Position numbers and translations under genes: made by a program
Shown: in pieces, positions 55,916 through 64,000 of the stretch
Position numbering within the stretch: position 1 is the stretch's first letter
Layout: each line of letters begins with the position of its first letter
The notes under the pieces: generated by a model
Databases searched by the model: none
The model's input: only the letters and a program-made list of their open reading frames with translations
What the model was told of the DNA's origin: nothing
From: Levilinea saccharolytica
GTDB lineage: Bacteria; Chloroflexota; Anaerolineae; Anaerolineales; Anaerolineaceae
Direction: 5' to 3'
Assembly (NCBI RefSeq): GCF_001306035.1
Contig: NZ_LGCM01000003.1
Span: 62,001 to 126,000 of the forward strand
Length of the DNA: 64,000 nucleotides

Positions 55916-56539
55916 ATGAATCACCCAGAAGCAACGCAGCAAGCCCTTTCGATTTTGCGCAACGGGGAAAACTTTCAGTGGATCGTCATCCCCATGCTGG
56001 CGATGGCCGTGTATATCTATGCCAACGAGTACTCCCACAAGAATTGGAAGGGGATCGCGGCGGGGTTGGCGCTGTACATGGTGCATTGGTTTTATGAAAT
56101 CCTCAACGCGCTGATTCAGCATTTCAGCGGGCACGCCCTGTGGACCGTGCCGACCGGCACCTCGCTGCTGCTGCTGGTGGGGGTGGGCGTGGAACTGAGC
56201 CTGATGTTTTCGGTGGCAGGGCTGGTGATGAGCAAGCTGCTGCCCGCGGACCCGCGCCTGAAGATTCTGGGGATCAACAACCGCGTGTTTTTCGCGGTGC
56301 TGAACGCGGCCTTTTTTGCCTTCATTGAAATTTTCCTGGCGATGACCCCGGCCTTCGTGTGGGTGTATCCCTGGTGGGGGGCGCTGCCGGTGTTTGTGAC
56401 GGTGTACATCCCCTTCTTTCTGGCGGCCTTCTGGTGTTACGACTGGCAGCCTGCCCGGCAGAAGCGCTTCATCGGCGGCCTGTTTGGGGTGAATGTGCTC
56501 ATGCTGGCGGTGTTTGCGGGCATTTTGGGCTGGATCTAA
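55916..56539 (+). CDS. multi-spanning membrane protein, unknown function
   Basis: This 207-residue protein has about six hydrophobic helices, including QWIVIPMLAMAVYIYANEYS, GTSLLLLVGVGVELSLMFSV, VFFAVLNAAFFAFIEIFLAM and NVLMLAVFAGILGW. Conserved-looking charged and aromatic residues inside the membrane (EYSHKNWKG, MVHWFYEIL) are unusual. I do not recognise a family. TTGGAGGCCTC precedes the ATG. It lies between the FadR-type regulator and the rocB/ord region. Confidence 0.72.
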   Translation: MNHPEATQQALSILRNGENFQWIVIPMLAMAVYIYANEYSHKNWKGIAAGLALYMVHWFYEILNALIQHFSGHALWTVPTGTSLLLLVGVGVELSLMFSVAGLVMSKLLPADPRLKILGINNRVFFAVLNAAFFAFIEIFLAMTPAFVWVYPWWGALPVFVTVYIPFFLAAFWCYDWQPARQKRFIGGLFGVNVLMLAVFAGILGWI

Positions 56540-56592
56540 AGGCGATATTTGGACGGCTTAGGGAAGGGAAGGCCCTAAGCAGTGGGGTTAGG

Positions 56593-56625
56593 CTGCACCC
56601 CGCCGGGTTACCTGGCGGGGTGCAG
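56593..56625 (+). terminator. 12-bp stem hairpin
   Basis: CTGCACCCCGCC / GGCGGGGTGCAG pairs perfectly, 54 bp after the membrane protein stop. The sequence after it (TGATTCCTGC) is only weakly T-rich, so termination is probable but not certain. Confidence 0.65.
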
Positions 56626-56733
56626 TGATTCCTGCAAATTGCCGGGCGCGAACGAACGGCCCATTTTGGGCGGGCCTGTATAATGAAAGGGATTCGCGAA
56701 CACCCCCCGACCCCCCTTCAAGGAGATCTGTAT

Positions 56734-58437
56734 ATGTACGATTGGACCACCCCCACCCGTGCCTGGTCGCTGCGCCTGACTCAATTCCCCAGCCAGACCA
56801 ATACCCCCGGCGAGCGCGACTTCGCCCACTTTCTGCGTACGCAGCTGCTGGAATGGCCCTATTTTCAGGAGCATCCCCAGCAGATTCAACTGCTGCAAAC
56901 CCAGCGGGACGCCTTTGAGCGTTACGCGGTGGCGGCGTTGGTGCGGGGTGAGGGGCCGCAAACGGTGATTTTGACTGGGCATTACGATGTGGTCAGCGTG
57001 GAGAATTACGGCGATTTAAGCCCCTGGGCCTACGACCCCGAGGCTTTACTGCCGCGCCTGATCGAACGCCTGCAAAGCGAGGCCACCCGTCCCCAGGGGC
57101 TTTCGGCGGCGGACGCGTTGGCATTGGAGGATTTGCTCAGCGGGAATTTTTTGCCGGGGCGCGGTTTGCTGGATATGAAGAGTGGCCTGGCGGCCGGGTT
57201 GGCGGTGATGGAGCGCTTTGTGCGCCTGCCCCAGGCCCAGCGGCGGGGGAACCTGCTGTTTGTGGCCGTACCGGATGAAGAAATTGCCTCTTACGGCGCG
57301 CGGGCTATGGCGGCGCAGCTGCCCGGCCTGGCCCAACAGTGGGGGCTGAGCCTGGGGGCGGCTGTCAACCTGGACGCATCGGATGATTTGGGGGACGGCA
57401 GCCAGGGGCAGGCGGCTTATTTGGGCAGCGTGGGCAAGCTGCTGCCGGCCGTGTTCCTGGTGGGGCGCGAGACCCACGCTGGTTCACCTTTCAGCGGGGT
57501 GAACGTGAACCGCATGGGGGCTGAGGTAGTGCGGCGGGTGGAATGCAACCCAATTTTCGCGGATGAATGGCGGGGCTCGTTCACCGTGCCGCCCACCTGC
57601 CTGAAATATGCCGATTCGAAGATGCACTACGACGTGACCACGCCCACCAGCGCCTGGTGCTACTTTAACTGGCTGACCTTAAAACAGCCGGTGAGCGAGG
57701 TTTTGACCCGCATGGTCGGGGCGGTGGGCGCAGCTTTAATGGAGGCCATTGAAGATTTACAGAAGGCCGCGGATGCCTACGCGGAGCGCACGGAGAGACC
57801 CAATGATTGGGAACTTCCCAGGCCGTCGGTGTACACCTTCGAGCAGCTCAAAACCCTGGCCGAGATGAACGGCGGCAGAGAATTTTCGGCGCGCTACGAC
57901 CGTCTGCAGCAAGAGCTTTCCGCCGACCCCAACCTGAACACGCCCCAGGTGAGCCTGCGCCTGGTGGAAGAGACCTGGGCGGCCAGCGGACTGACCGGCC
58001 CGGCGGCGGTGGTGGGTTTTGCCGCCATCCATTACCCGCCGGTGATTTTGGACGAGGGGGATGAACGCGCCCGCCGCCTGCAGCAGGCCATCGAGACCCA
58101 CGGCACGGCGGTCAGCCGTGAGTTCCAGACGCCGTTTACCACCCACGCCTTTTTCCCCGGAATTTCAGATCTGAGCTTTTTGGGCGGTCAGGTTTCGGAA
58201 GAGGAACAATTTGAACTGATGCTGAACACCCCGGCCTGGGGTCAGCGGGCGGGTTTTGACTATTCAGCGGCGGCCGGGCTGGCCCTTCCGGCGGTGAACA
58301 TCGGCCCGTGGGGGCGCGACTATCACCAGCGTAATGAACGCCTGTACACCCCCTACGCCTTTGAGGTGCTGCCCGAACTGCTCTGGCGAATTTGCGCCGA
58401 CCTGAATGGGTACGCTGCGGAGGCTCAGCCGGAGTGA
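56734..58437 (+). CDS. rocB: M20 family peptidase, RocB-like
   Basis: This 567-residue protein has the M20 dizinc pattern: ILTGHYDVVSVENYGDLSPW, GRGLLDMKSGLAAGLAVMER, LLFVAVPDEEIASYGARAMA, HAGSPFSGVNVNRMGAEVVR. Length and the DLSPWAYDP segment match the RocB (arginine utilisation) subgroup. The reaction of RocB has not been established. It is likely a hydrolase of an arginine- or ornithine-derived peptide or amide. AAGGAGATC precedes the ATG at 56734, and TATAAT lies at 56679-56684. It sits directly before the ornithine fermentation genes. Confidence 0.87.
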   Translation: MYDWTTPTRAWSLRLTQFPSQTNTPGERDFAHFLRTQLLEWPYFQEHPQQIQLLQTQRDAFERYAVAALVRGEGPQTVILTGHYDVVSVENYGDLSPWAYDPEALLPRLIERLQSEATRPQGLSAADALALEDLLSGNFLPGRGLLDMKSGLAAGLAVMERFVRLPQAQRRGNLLFVAVPDEEIASYGARAMAAQLPGLAQQWGLSLGAAVNLDASDDLGDGSQGQAAYLGSVGKLLPAVFLVGRETHAGSPFSGVNVNRMGAEVVRRVECNPIFADEWRGSFTVPPTCLKYADSKMHYDVTTPTSAWCYFNWLTLKQPVSEVLTRMVGAVGAALMEAIEDLQKAADAYAERTERPNDWELPRPSVYTFEQLKTLAEMNGGREFSARYDRLQQELSADPNLNTPQVSLRLVEETWAASGLTGPAAVVGFAAIHYPPVILDEGDERARRLQQAIETHGTAVSREFQTPFTTHAFFPGISDLSFLGGQVSEEEQFELMLNTPAWGQRAGFDYSAAAGLALPAVNIGPWGRDYHQRNERLYTPYAFEVLPELLWRICADLNGYAAEAQPE

Positions 58438-58597
58438 AAACCGCCCGGCGAGGGTGATACTCTTCCATAGAATTGCGACAAAGCTCAAGTTTTTTTCAAA
58501 GCGCGTTGAGACCGTGATATGATCTTATTGTCCGTTAATGGATTTTTACGGCAGCGTGAAATCCACTTTTAACTCTCAGATCGAAAGGATTGCTTGT

Positions 58598-59638
58598 ATG
58601 GAGCCAATTCGTGTTCTTCAGTGGGGCCTCGGCGCGATGGGTAGCGGAATGGCCCGGCTCATGCTCGAGAAATCGGGCCTCAAGATCGAAGCCGTCATTG
58701 ACGGCCGGCCGGACTACGTGGGAAAAGACCTGGGCGATGTGTTGGGTGTGGGTAAATCGCTGGGTGTGACCATCACCAACCGCCCTGAGGATGTGCTGAA
58801 GAAGGAGAAGGTGGATCTGGTCATCCTGGCCACCACCTCCTGGCTCTCTGAGCAGATGCCGGATCTGCGCAAGGTGCTCAGCGCGGGCATTAACTGCATT
58901 TCGATCGCCGAAGAAATGGCCGACCCGTATGCGCAAAGCCCGGAATTGGCCCGCGAGCTGGATGAGCTGGCCAAGAAGCACGGCGTATCGGTGTTGGGCA
59001 CGGGCGTGAACCCCGGTTTTGTGTTGGATCTGCTGGTGGTGACCCTGACGGGCGGCAATCACAGCGTGGAACGGATCGAAGCCTCGCGCGTGAACGACCT
59101 CAGCCCCTACGGCCCCACGGTGATGAAATCGCAGGGTGTGGGCACCACCCCCGAAGCCTTCCGGGCGGGCGTGGCGGACGGTTCGATTGTGGGGCATGTG
59201 GGCTTCCCCGAATCGATTCACATGATCAGCGACGCCCTGGGATTGGGCGTGGACCGCATTGAGCAGAGCCGCGAACCGATCATCAGCAAAGTGCACCGCG
59301 AGACCCCGCATGTGACGGTGGAGCCGGGCATGGTGGCGGGCTGCGCGCATATCGGCGTGGGCTACCGCGGGGACAAAGAAGTCATCCGCCTGATCCACCC
59401 GCAGCAAATTCACCCGCAGTTGGAAAATCAGGACACCGGCGACTATATCCACATTTACGGCAAGCCGGAAATTCACATGGCGGTCAAGCCCGAAATCGCT
59501 GGCGGCATTGCCACCATGGGCATCGCGGTGAATATGATCCCGCATGTGGTGGCGGCGACGCCCGGTCTGAAGCGCATGATTGATCTGCCGGCCCCGGCGG
59601 CTCTGATGGGTGAGAGCGCCTACAGCCGTCATATCTAA
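58598..59638 (+). CDS. ord: 2,4-diaminopentanoate dehydrogenase
   Basis: This 346-residue NAD(P)-dependent oxidoreductase starts EPIRVLQWGLGAMGSGMARL (Rossmann loop GLGAMGSG) and has a dihydrodipicolinate-reductase-like fold with VLGTGVNPGFVLDLLVVTLT. In clostridial ornithine oxidation it deaminates 2,4-diaminopentanoate to 2-amino-4-oxopentanoate. The assignment rests on its place just before ortA-ortB-oraS-oraE. GAAAGGATT precedes the ATG at 58598; an in-frame start at 58538 is less likely. Confidence 0.92.
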   Translation: MEPIRVLQWGLGAMGSGMARLMLEKSGLKIEAVIDGRPDYVGKDLGDVLGVGKSLGVTITNRPEDVLKKEKVDLVILATTSWLSEQMPDLRKVLSAGINCISIAEEMADPYAQSPELARELDELAKKHGVSVLGTGVNPGFVLDLLVVTLTGGNHSVERIEASRVNDLSPYGPTVMKSQGVGTTPEAFRAGVADGSIVGHVGFPESIHMISDALGLGVDRIEQSREPIISKVHRETPHVTVEPGMVAGCAHIGVGYRGDKEVIRLIHPQQIHPQLENQDTGDYIHIYGKPEIHMAVKPEIAGGIATMGIAVNMIPHVVAATPGLKRMIDLPAPAALMGESAYSRHI

Positions 59639-59731
59639 ATCACGATGTTGACGTAAACGATTCCTTGTTCATCGCAGGCAGAAAACCCAACCGTTTTCGG
59701 CCTGTGATGTTCTATGCGGGTTGGAGGCACT

Positions 59732-60016
59732 ATGAGCAAAATTGAAAAAGGTACCTGGGTTGAGATTGAGCAAGTCGTCTTGAAACCCGAAGAGCGCGCC
59801 CCCTCGGTTCCAGAAGACACCAAGCAGGTTCCCTATGTGCTGCGCGTGTCGGGCTTTTTGCTGGAGGCGGCGGAGCTGGGCGCGGAGGTGAAGATCCGCA
59901 CGATCATCGGCCGCGAATTGAGCGGGGTGCTGCGCACGGTGAACCCCAGTTACAGCCACAGCTTTGGCACGACCGTGCCGGAACTGCTGACGATTGGCAC
60001 GGAGGCGGAAGCATGA
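59732..60016 (+). CDS. ortA: 2-amino-4-oxopentanoate thiolase, alpha subunit
   Basis: This 94-residue protein is of OrtA length and composition (KGTWVEIEQVVLKPEERAPS; TKQVPYVLRVSGFLLEAAEL; RELSGVLRTVNPSYSHSFGT). With OrtB it cleaves 2-amino-4-oxopentanoate with CoA to acetyl-CoA and alanine. GGAGG precedes the ATG at 59732, and its stop overlaps the OrtB start (ATGA at 60013), which couples the subunits. Confidence 0.93.
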   Translation: MSKIEKGTWVEIEQVVLKPEERAPSVPEDTKQVPYVLRVSGFLLEAAELGAEVKIRTIIGRELSGVLRTVNPSYSHSFGTTVPELLTIGTEAEA

Positions 60017-61422
60017 GCGCGAAAGATACTTCTTATGCCGCTGTGATGGCGCGCAAGAACGAAATCATGAAGGCCTCGCTGGGGATTGACTTTGACGATT
60101 ACATGCAAAGCCCCATCGCCTTTGACTATGAGCGCATGATGCGCGAAACGGGCTACAGCCTGGACGATATCCGCCGCATTCAGCGCGAGACCAAGGTGGG
60201 CGATACGCCCTTGTTTGAGCTGCGCAACCTGACCGAGGCTGTGCGCAGGATGGCCGGGCCAGGGAAAGGCGCCACCATCCTGGTGAAGGATGAGGCCGCC
60301 AACGCGTCGGGCAGCTTTAAGGCGCGGCGGGCGTCCATCAGCGCGTATGAGGCCGCCAAGAAGGGCTACAAAGGCATGATCGCGGCCACCAGCGGCAATT
60401 ACGGCGCGGCGGTGGCATCGCAGGCAGCCCAACGCGGCCTGAAATGCATTGTGGTGCAGGAAGTGTACGACAGTCGCGGCGTGGGGCAGCCCGAAATTGT
60501 GGAAAAAGGGCGAGCCTGTGAGGCCTATGGAGCTGAAGTGCTGAAGCTGACCGTGGGGCCGGAGCTGTTTTACATGCTGCTGCGCGCCCTGGAAGACACC
60601 GGCTTTTTCAACGCCAGCCTGTACACCCCCTTTGGCATCCGCGGGGTGGAAACCCTGGGCACGGAAATCGCCGAGCAGGTGCGGGCGCGCTACGGCAAAG
60701 ACCCCGACGCGGTGATGATCACCCACGCGGGCGGCGGCAATCTGACCGGCACGGCGCGCGGCCTTTTGGCGGCGGGCTGCGATCAGACGCGCATTGTGGC
60801 CTGCTCGGTGGATTTGGGCGGGCTGCACATGGCTTCGGATCACGACTTTAACCGCAAGTCCTTCACCACCGGCCACACCGGTTTTGGCGTGCCCTTTGCC
60901 ACCTGGCCCGACCGGGTGGATGTGCCGCGCAACGCGGCGCGCAGCCTGCGCTATATGGACGAATACCACCTGGTGACGCAGGGCGAGGTGTTTTACATCA
61001 CCGAACTGCTCACCAAGCTGGAGGGCCTGGAACGCGGCCCGGCGGGCAACATCAGCCTGACGGCGGCGGTGGCTGTGGCGCGGCAGATGGACCGCGACCA
61101 GATTGTGGTGGTGCAGGAGACAGAATACACCGGCGCAGGCAAGCACCACAACAGCCAGCTGGCCTTTGCGCGTGAAAACGGCGTGGAAGTGCGGCGCGGC
61201 GATCCCAAAGACAACGTGCCGGGCAAGGCCATCGTCATCCCGGTCAGCCTGGATCAGGTGTGGGGCAAAGAGCAGGATATGGAAAAGCTGCGCCTGTCCT
61301 ACCTGCGCAATGCGGCCAAGGTAGCTGCGGCGAACACGTGGAGCGAGGCCGACGTGGCCTTTTTGGCGGCGGATATCAAACGAGACTCGGCCTGGGTGCG
61401 GCAGCACATGGCGGGGCTTTAA
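60013..61422 (+). CDS. ortB: 2-amino-4-oxopentanoate thiolase, beta subunit (PLP)
   Basis: This 469-residue fold-type II PLP enzyme has the Schiff-base lysine in EAANASGSFKARRASISAYE, the substrate and phosphate loop region AATSGNYGAAVASQAAQRGL, and HAGGGNLTGTARGLLAAGCD (Gly-rich PLP phosphate loop). It resembles threonine synthase but is fixed to OrtB by its partner OrtA. It acts in the cytoplasm and yields acetyl-CoA plus alanine. Confidence 0.95.
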   Translation: MSAKDTSYAAVMARKNEIMKASLGIDFDDYMQSPIAFDYERMMRETGYSLDDIRRIQRETKVGDTPLFELRNLTEAVRRMAGPGKGATILVKDEAANASGSFKARRASISAYEAAKKGYKGMIAATSGNYGAAVASQAAQRGLKCIVVQEVYDSRGVGQPEIVEKGRACEAYGAEVLKLTVGPELFYMLLRALEDTGFFNASLYTPFGIRGVETLGTEIAEQVRARYGKDPDAVMITHAGGGNLTGTARGLLAAGCDQTRIVACSVDLGGLHMASDHDFNRKSFTTGHTGFGVPFATWPDRVDVPRNAARSLRYMDEYHLVTQGEVFYITELLTKLEGLERGPAGNISLTAAVAVARQMDRDQIVVVQETEYTGAGKHHNSQLAFARENGVEVRRGDPKDNVPGKAIVIPVSLDQVWGKEQDMEKLRLSYLRNAAKVAAANTWSEADVAFLAADIKRDSAWVRQHMAGL

Positions 61423-61467
61423 GCTGACTGAGCCGGTTGACTCGAAATTGGGTCGGAGGAAGAGTAC

Positions 61468-61821
61468 ATGATGAGTGAAGATCGAATTGCCCGCTTTGAA
61501 AAGCGGCAGGTGGAATTGAAGAAGATGAGCGACGAGGCGCTGAAGGCTCGTTTTTGGGAGCTGTGTCAGCAGGTGGTGGAGCCGATTGTGGACCTTTCGC
61601 GCTCGTATACCTCGCCGTCCATCGAACGCTCGGTGCTGCTGCGCATGGGCATTGACAGCATCAGCGCCCACGGGGTGGTGGATCGTATTCTGGAAGCCGG
61701 TTTACTGGGTAAGGGCGCGGGACACGTGGTCTTGAAGCTCGCTCAGAAAAATGGGACGGACGTGCGCGCCGCGGCAGCGGCCATCCTGGAAGACAAAGAA
61801 GTGCTCCAGGGCCTGTTTTAG
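61468..61821 (+). CDS. oraS: D-ornithine 4,5-aminomutase, small subunit
   Basis: This 117-residue protein matches OraS (MSDEALKARFWELCQQVVEP; SRSYTSPSIERSVLLRMGID; KGAGHVVLKLAQKNGTDVRA). It partners OraE to migrate the terminal amino group of D-ornithine, forming 2,4-diaminopentanoate. GGAGGAAG precedes the ATG. Two adjacent ATGs (61468, 61471) are possible starts. OraE follows after 27 bp. Confidence 0.94.
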   Translation: MMSEDRIARFEKRQVELKKMSDEALKARFWELCQQVVEPIVDLSRSYTSPSIERSVLLRMGIDSISAHGVVDRILEAGLLGKGAGHVVLKLAQKNGTDVRAAAAAILEDKEVLQGLF

Positions 61822-61848
61822 CCAGTGAATCGCAAGGAGAGCCAGACG

Positions 61849-64000
61849 ATGACTCACAAGAAACCATTGGACCCGAACCAGAAGCTGGATATTGAAGCCA
61901 TTCTGGAAGGGTTAGAGCACTACCACCCCCAGCGCAAAGGTTGGACCTGGCGCGAAGTCCCGCCGGAAGGCGTGGATATGGGCCCGTTCCATTACCGGAA
62001 CATGTCCAAGCCGTTGAAGAACAGCATCGGCTTGCCCGCCTCGAAATATTTTGACCATATTGACCCGCAGCCCAGCTGTGTGGTGACCACCGAGATCGCT
62101 TCGGGGCGCTTTGAGGACGACATCCGCCGCATGCGCATGGCAGCCTGGCACGGCGCGGACCACATCATGGTCATTCGCACCACCGGCCAAAGCCACATTG
62201 ACGGCCTGCTGGAAGGCACGCCGGAGGGCGTGGGCGGGGTTCCCATCACACGCAAGCAGATCCGCGCCAGCCGCAAGGCCTGCGATATGATCGAAGAGGA
62301 AGTTGGCCGTCCGATCAACTTCCACTCCTACGTGTCCGGCGTGGCCGGGCCGGAGGTGGCGGTTTTGTTCGCGGAAGAGGGCATCAACGGCGCCCACCAG
62401 GACCCGCAGTACAACGTGCTGTACCGCAACGTGAATATGTACCGCTCGTTTGTGGACGCGGCCGAAGCCAAAAAGGTGATGGCTGGGGCGGGCATTTTCC
62501 AGATTGACGGCGCGCACAACGCCAACGCCACCGCCAAAGCCGGCTGGCTGGTGATGCCGGAATTGATGGTGCAGCACGGTATCAACTGCGCCTTTTCTAC
62601 GGCGGTGGGCATGGACAAAGACCTCATCGGCCTGTCCACCGTACCGCCGGACGCGCCCCCTGCGCCCAAGCTGTGGTACGACCTGCCCTATGCTGTGGCC
62701 CTGCGCGATTTCTTCTCGGAATACAAGATGCGCGCCCAGCAGAACACGCGCTATATCGAAGCCGACATCGAAGAAGCCGTGCGCACCCACACGGTGGACA
62801 CGTTGATTTCCATGCTGACCAGCGCCGACATTCAGAGCACGATCACCCCGGATGAGGGGCGCAACGTGCCCTGGCATTACAACAACGTGCGCGGCGTGCA
62901 GACCGTGAAGCAGACCTGGGCGGCGCTGGACGGGATCAAAGAGCTGCTCAGCCTGAATCACGACGGTCCGCTGGGCGAGATGGTGCGCGACTTGAAAGAA
63001 CGGGCGGTGGCTTTCTTGGAAGAGGTCATCGAGACCGGCGGCTACTTTGCTGCGGTGGAACAGGGCTTCTTCGTCGATTCGGGTAAATACCCCGACCGCA
63101 ACGGGGACGGCATCGCCCGCGACGGCAAAGGTGGGGTGGGGGCCGGCACGATTGTGGAGCGCGAGAGCGATTATTACGCGCCGGTGTGCAGCCATTACGG
63201 CCATAACCACCTGCCCGCGGGGGTGGAACGCGCCTGCGACCCGATCGGCGGCTGCACCCTGTGTCAGCCGGAGAAAATTGTCTACATTGACGAACTGGAC
63301 CCCGAAGACAGCTGCAACGCGCGCCTGGCCGAGACCCTGCCCTACCGCAAGGGCGGCAAGGTGAAGCCAGAGGCGGAATGGGCGGGCGACGGCACGATTT
63401 TGACCCAGTTCTTTGTGCCCCTGCCGGAGGATGTGGCCGCGGTGTACGGTCTGGAAATGGCCAAGAAGCTGGGCCTGCTGGACCCCGAAGTGGTCAATTT
63501 GCAGGTGATGCACCCGGCGGAAGGCTGCTTTGTGGAAGTGAAGGGCAAGATTGGCTTTGATATTGAACTGTCTTCGCTGAAAGTGCCGGAGAAAGAAGTG
63601 ATTCTGCCGGAAGAGGAGCTGCGCGAAGCGGTGAAGAAAGCCGGTGTGCGCGTGGTGGCCGCCACGGTGGGCGAAGATGAACACAGTGTGGGCCTGCGTG
63701 AGATTCTGGACATTAAGCACGGCGGCATTGAAAAATACGGCGTGAAGTATCACTACCTGGGCACTTCGGTGCCGATTGGCAAGCTGGTGGATGCGGCTAT
63801 CGAGACCGGCGCGCACGCCATCCTGATTTCGACCATCATCAGCCACAACGATGTGCACCGCGCGCAGATGCGCAAACTGGCTGAGCTGTGCCAGGAGAAG
63901 GGTATCCGCGAGAAGATCATTTTGATCGCGGGCGGCACGCAGGTGAACCGTGAGATGGCCCAAGAGACCGGTCTGGACGCGACCTTTGGGCGCGGCACCA
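61849..64000 (+). CDS. oraE: D-ornithine 4,5-aminomutase, large subunit (partial, C-terminus missing)
   Basis: The frame is open from the ATG at 61849 (AAGGAGAG upstream) to the window edge, about 717 residues. It has the TIM-barrel part (HIMVIRTTGQSHIDGLLEGT; FQIDGAHNANATAKAGWLVM) and the Rossmann-like cobalamin domain. The cobalamin motif DEHSVG supplies the axial His612. The lysine expected to hold PLP, Lys623, lies 11 residues on, the same spacing as in lysine 5,6-aminomutase. It requires adenosylcobalamin and PLP. The missing end is outside the window. Confidence 0.95.
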   Translation, partial: MTHKKPLDPNQKLDIEAILEGLEHYHPQRKGWTWREVPPEGVDMGPFHYRNMSKPLKNSIGLPASKYFDHIDPQPSCVVTTEIASGRFEDDIRRMRMAAWHGADHIMVIRTTGQSHIDGLLEGTPEGVGGVPITRKQIRASRKACDMIEEEVGRPINFHSYVSGVAGPEVAVLFAEEGINGAHQDPQYNVLYRNVNMYRSFVDAAEAKKVMAGAGIFQIDGAHNANATAKAGWLVMPELMVQHGINCAFSTAVGMDKDLIGLSTVPPDAPPAPKLWYDLPYAVALRDFFSEYKMRAQQNTRYIEADIEEAVRTHTVDTLISMLTSADIQSTITPDEGRNVPWHYNNVRGVQTVKQTWAALDGIKELLSLNHDGPLGEMVRDLKERAVAFLEEVIETGGYFAAVEQGFFVDSGKYPDRNGDGIARDGKGGVGAGTIVERESDYYAPVCSHYGHNHLPAGVERACDPIGGCTLCQPEKIVYIDELDPEDSCNARLAETLPYRKGGKVKPEAEWAGDGTILTQFFVPLPEDVAAVYGLEMAKKLGLLDPEVVNLQVMHPAEGCFVEVKGKIGFDIELSSLKVPEKEVILPEEELREAVKKAGVRVVAATVGEDEHSVGLREILDIKHGGIEKYGVKYHYLGTSVPIGKLVDAAIETGAHAILISTIISHNDVHRAQMRKLAELCQEKGIREKIILIAGGTQVNREMAQETGLDATFGRGT

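Noticed and set aside
61912-63963. Very long minus-strand open frame opposite OraE
   Set aside because: OraE has clear family motifs, a cobalamin site and operon context. The antisense frame is His/Ala/Arg-rich shadow sequence typical of GC-rich DNA.

Overview
The window is GC-rich and densely coded, and most likely comes from an anaerobic or fermentative member of Chloroflexota, class Anaerolineae. The lineage is an inference from several traits: lipoproteins with Pro/Thr/Ala linkers, CtpA and HtrA proteases in tandem, a DnaB/DnaD-like/DnaC-like replication cluster, an archaeal/eukaryal-type SUI1 factor beside EttA, some leaderless promoters, an ornithine-fermentation operon and a bacterial microcompartment (BMC) locus. 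No rRNA or tRNA gene was seen.

Layout. 1-955: 5' part of a MATE exporter gene. 1.2-12.0 kb (minus strand): a sugar-catabolic operon that reads split transketolase, FGGY kinase, DUF2291 protein, CUT2 ABC ATPase and permease, a solute-binding lipoprotein made of two nearly identical domains, RbsD-type pyranase and a fucose/arabinose-isomerase-like protein. It is divergent from a SorC-family regulator at 12.1 kb, and TGAAT-N4-ATTCA palindromes lie between them. 13.1-16.2 kb (minus): a DUF456 protein, serS behind a T-box leader, and an OmpR-like regulator with a degenerate receiver behind a structured leader. 16.6-20.7 kb: bifunctional-nuclease-domain protein, DnaB, a DnaD-domain protein and a tandem DnaC-like ATPase. 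20.75-23.9 kb: a cobalamin riboswitch and btuFCD. 23.9-27.5 kb: HAD phosphatase, small membrane protein, CtpA and HtrA. 27.6-30.2 kb: an AT-rich islet between two 298-bp direct repeats. 30.3-36.3 kb: Hsp20, a flippase-like membrane protein, an S1-domain protein, pyrG and eno.

36.4-43.7 kb is a complete-looking BMC operon: RpiB, DeoC, three pentameric vertex proteins, an acylating aldehyde dehydrogenase, one hexameric and one trimeric shell protein, an EutJ-like ATPase, an unknown 146-residue protein and a GntR/UTRA regulator. This gene set matches the sugar-phosphate-utilising (SPU) type, in which deoxyribose 5-phosphate is cleaved to glyceraldehyde 3-phosphate and acetaldehyde, and the acetaldehyde becomes acetyl-CoA inside the shell. 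43.7-55.0 kb holds housekeeping and cell-envelope genes (GNAT, lipoproteins, SUI1, EttA, a LysM protein, CBS proteins, PepF).

55.1-64.0 kb holds a FadR-type regulator, a membrane protein, a RocB-like M20 peptidase and the oxidative ornithine pathway ord-ortA-ortB-oraS-oraE. OraE runs off the right end. OraE uses adenosylcobalamin, so the cobalamin uptake system at 21-24 kb may supply this pathway.

The items most worth a second look are the tandem solute-binding protein with a 602-bp identical core, the BMC cargo DeoC with a five-cysteine cluster and several candidate encapsulation peptides, the tandem helicase-loader ATPase, and the chimeric lipoprotein between direct repeats.
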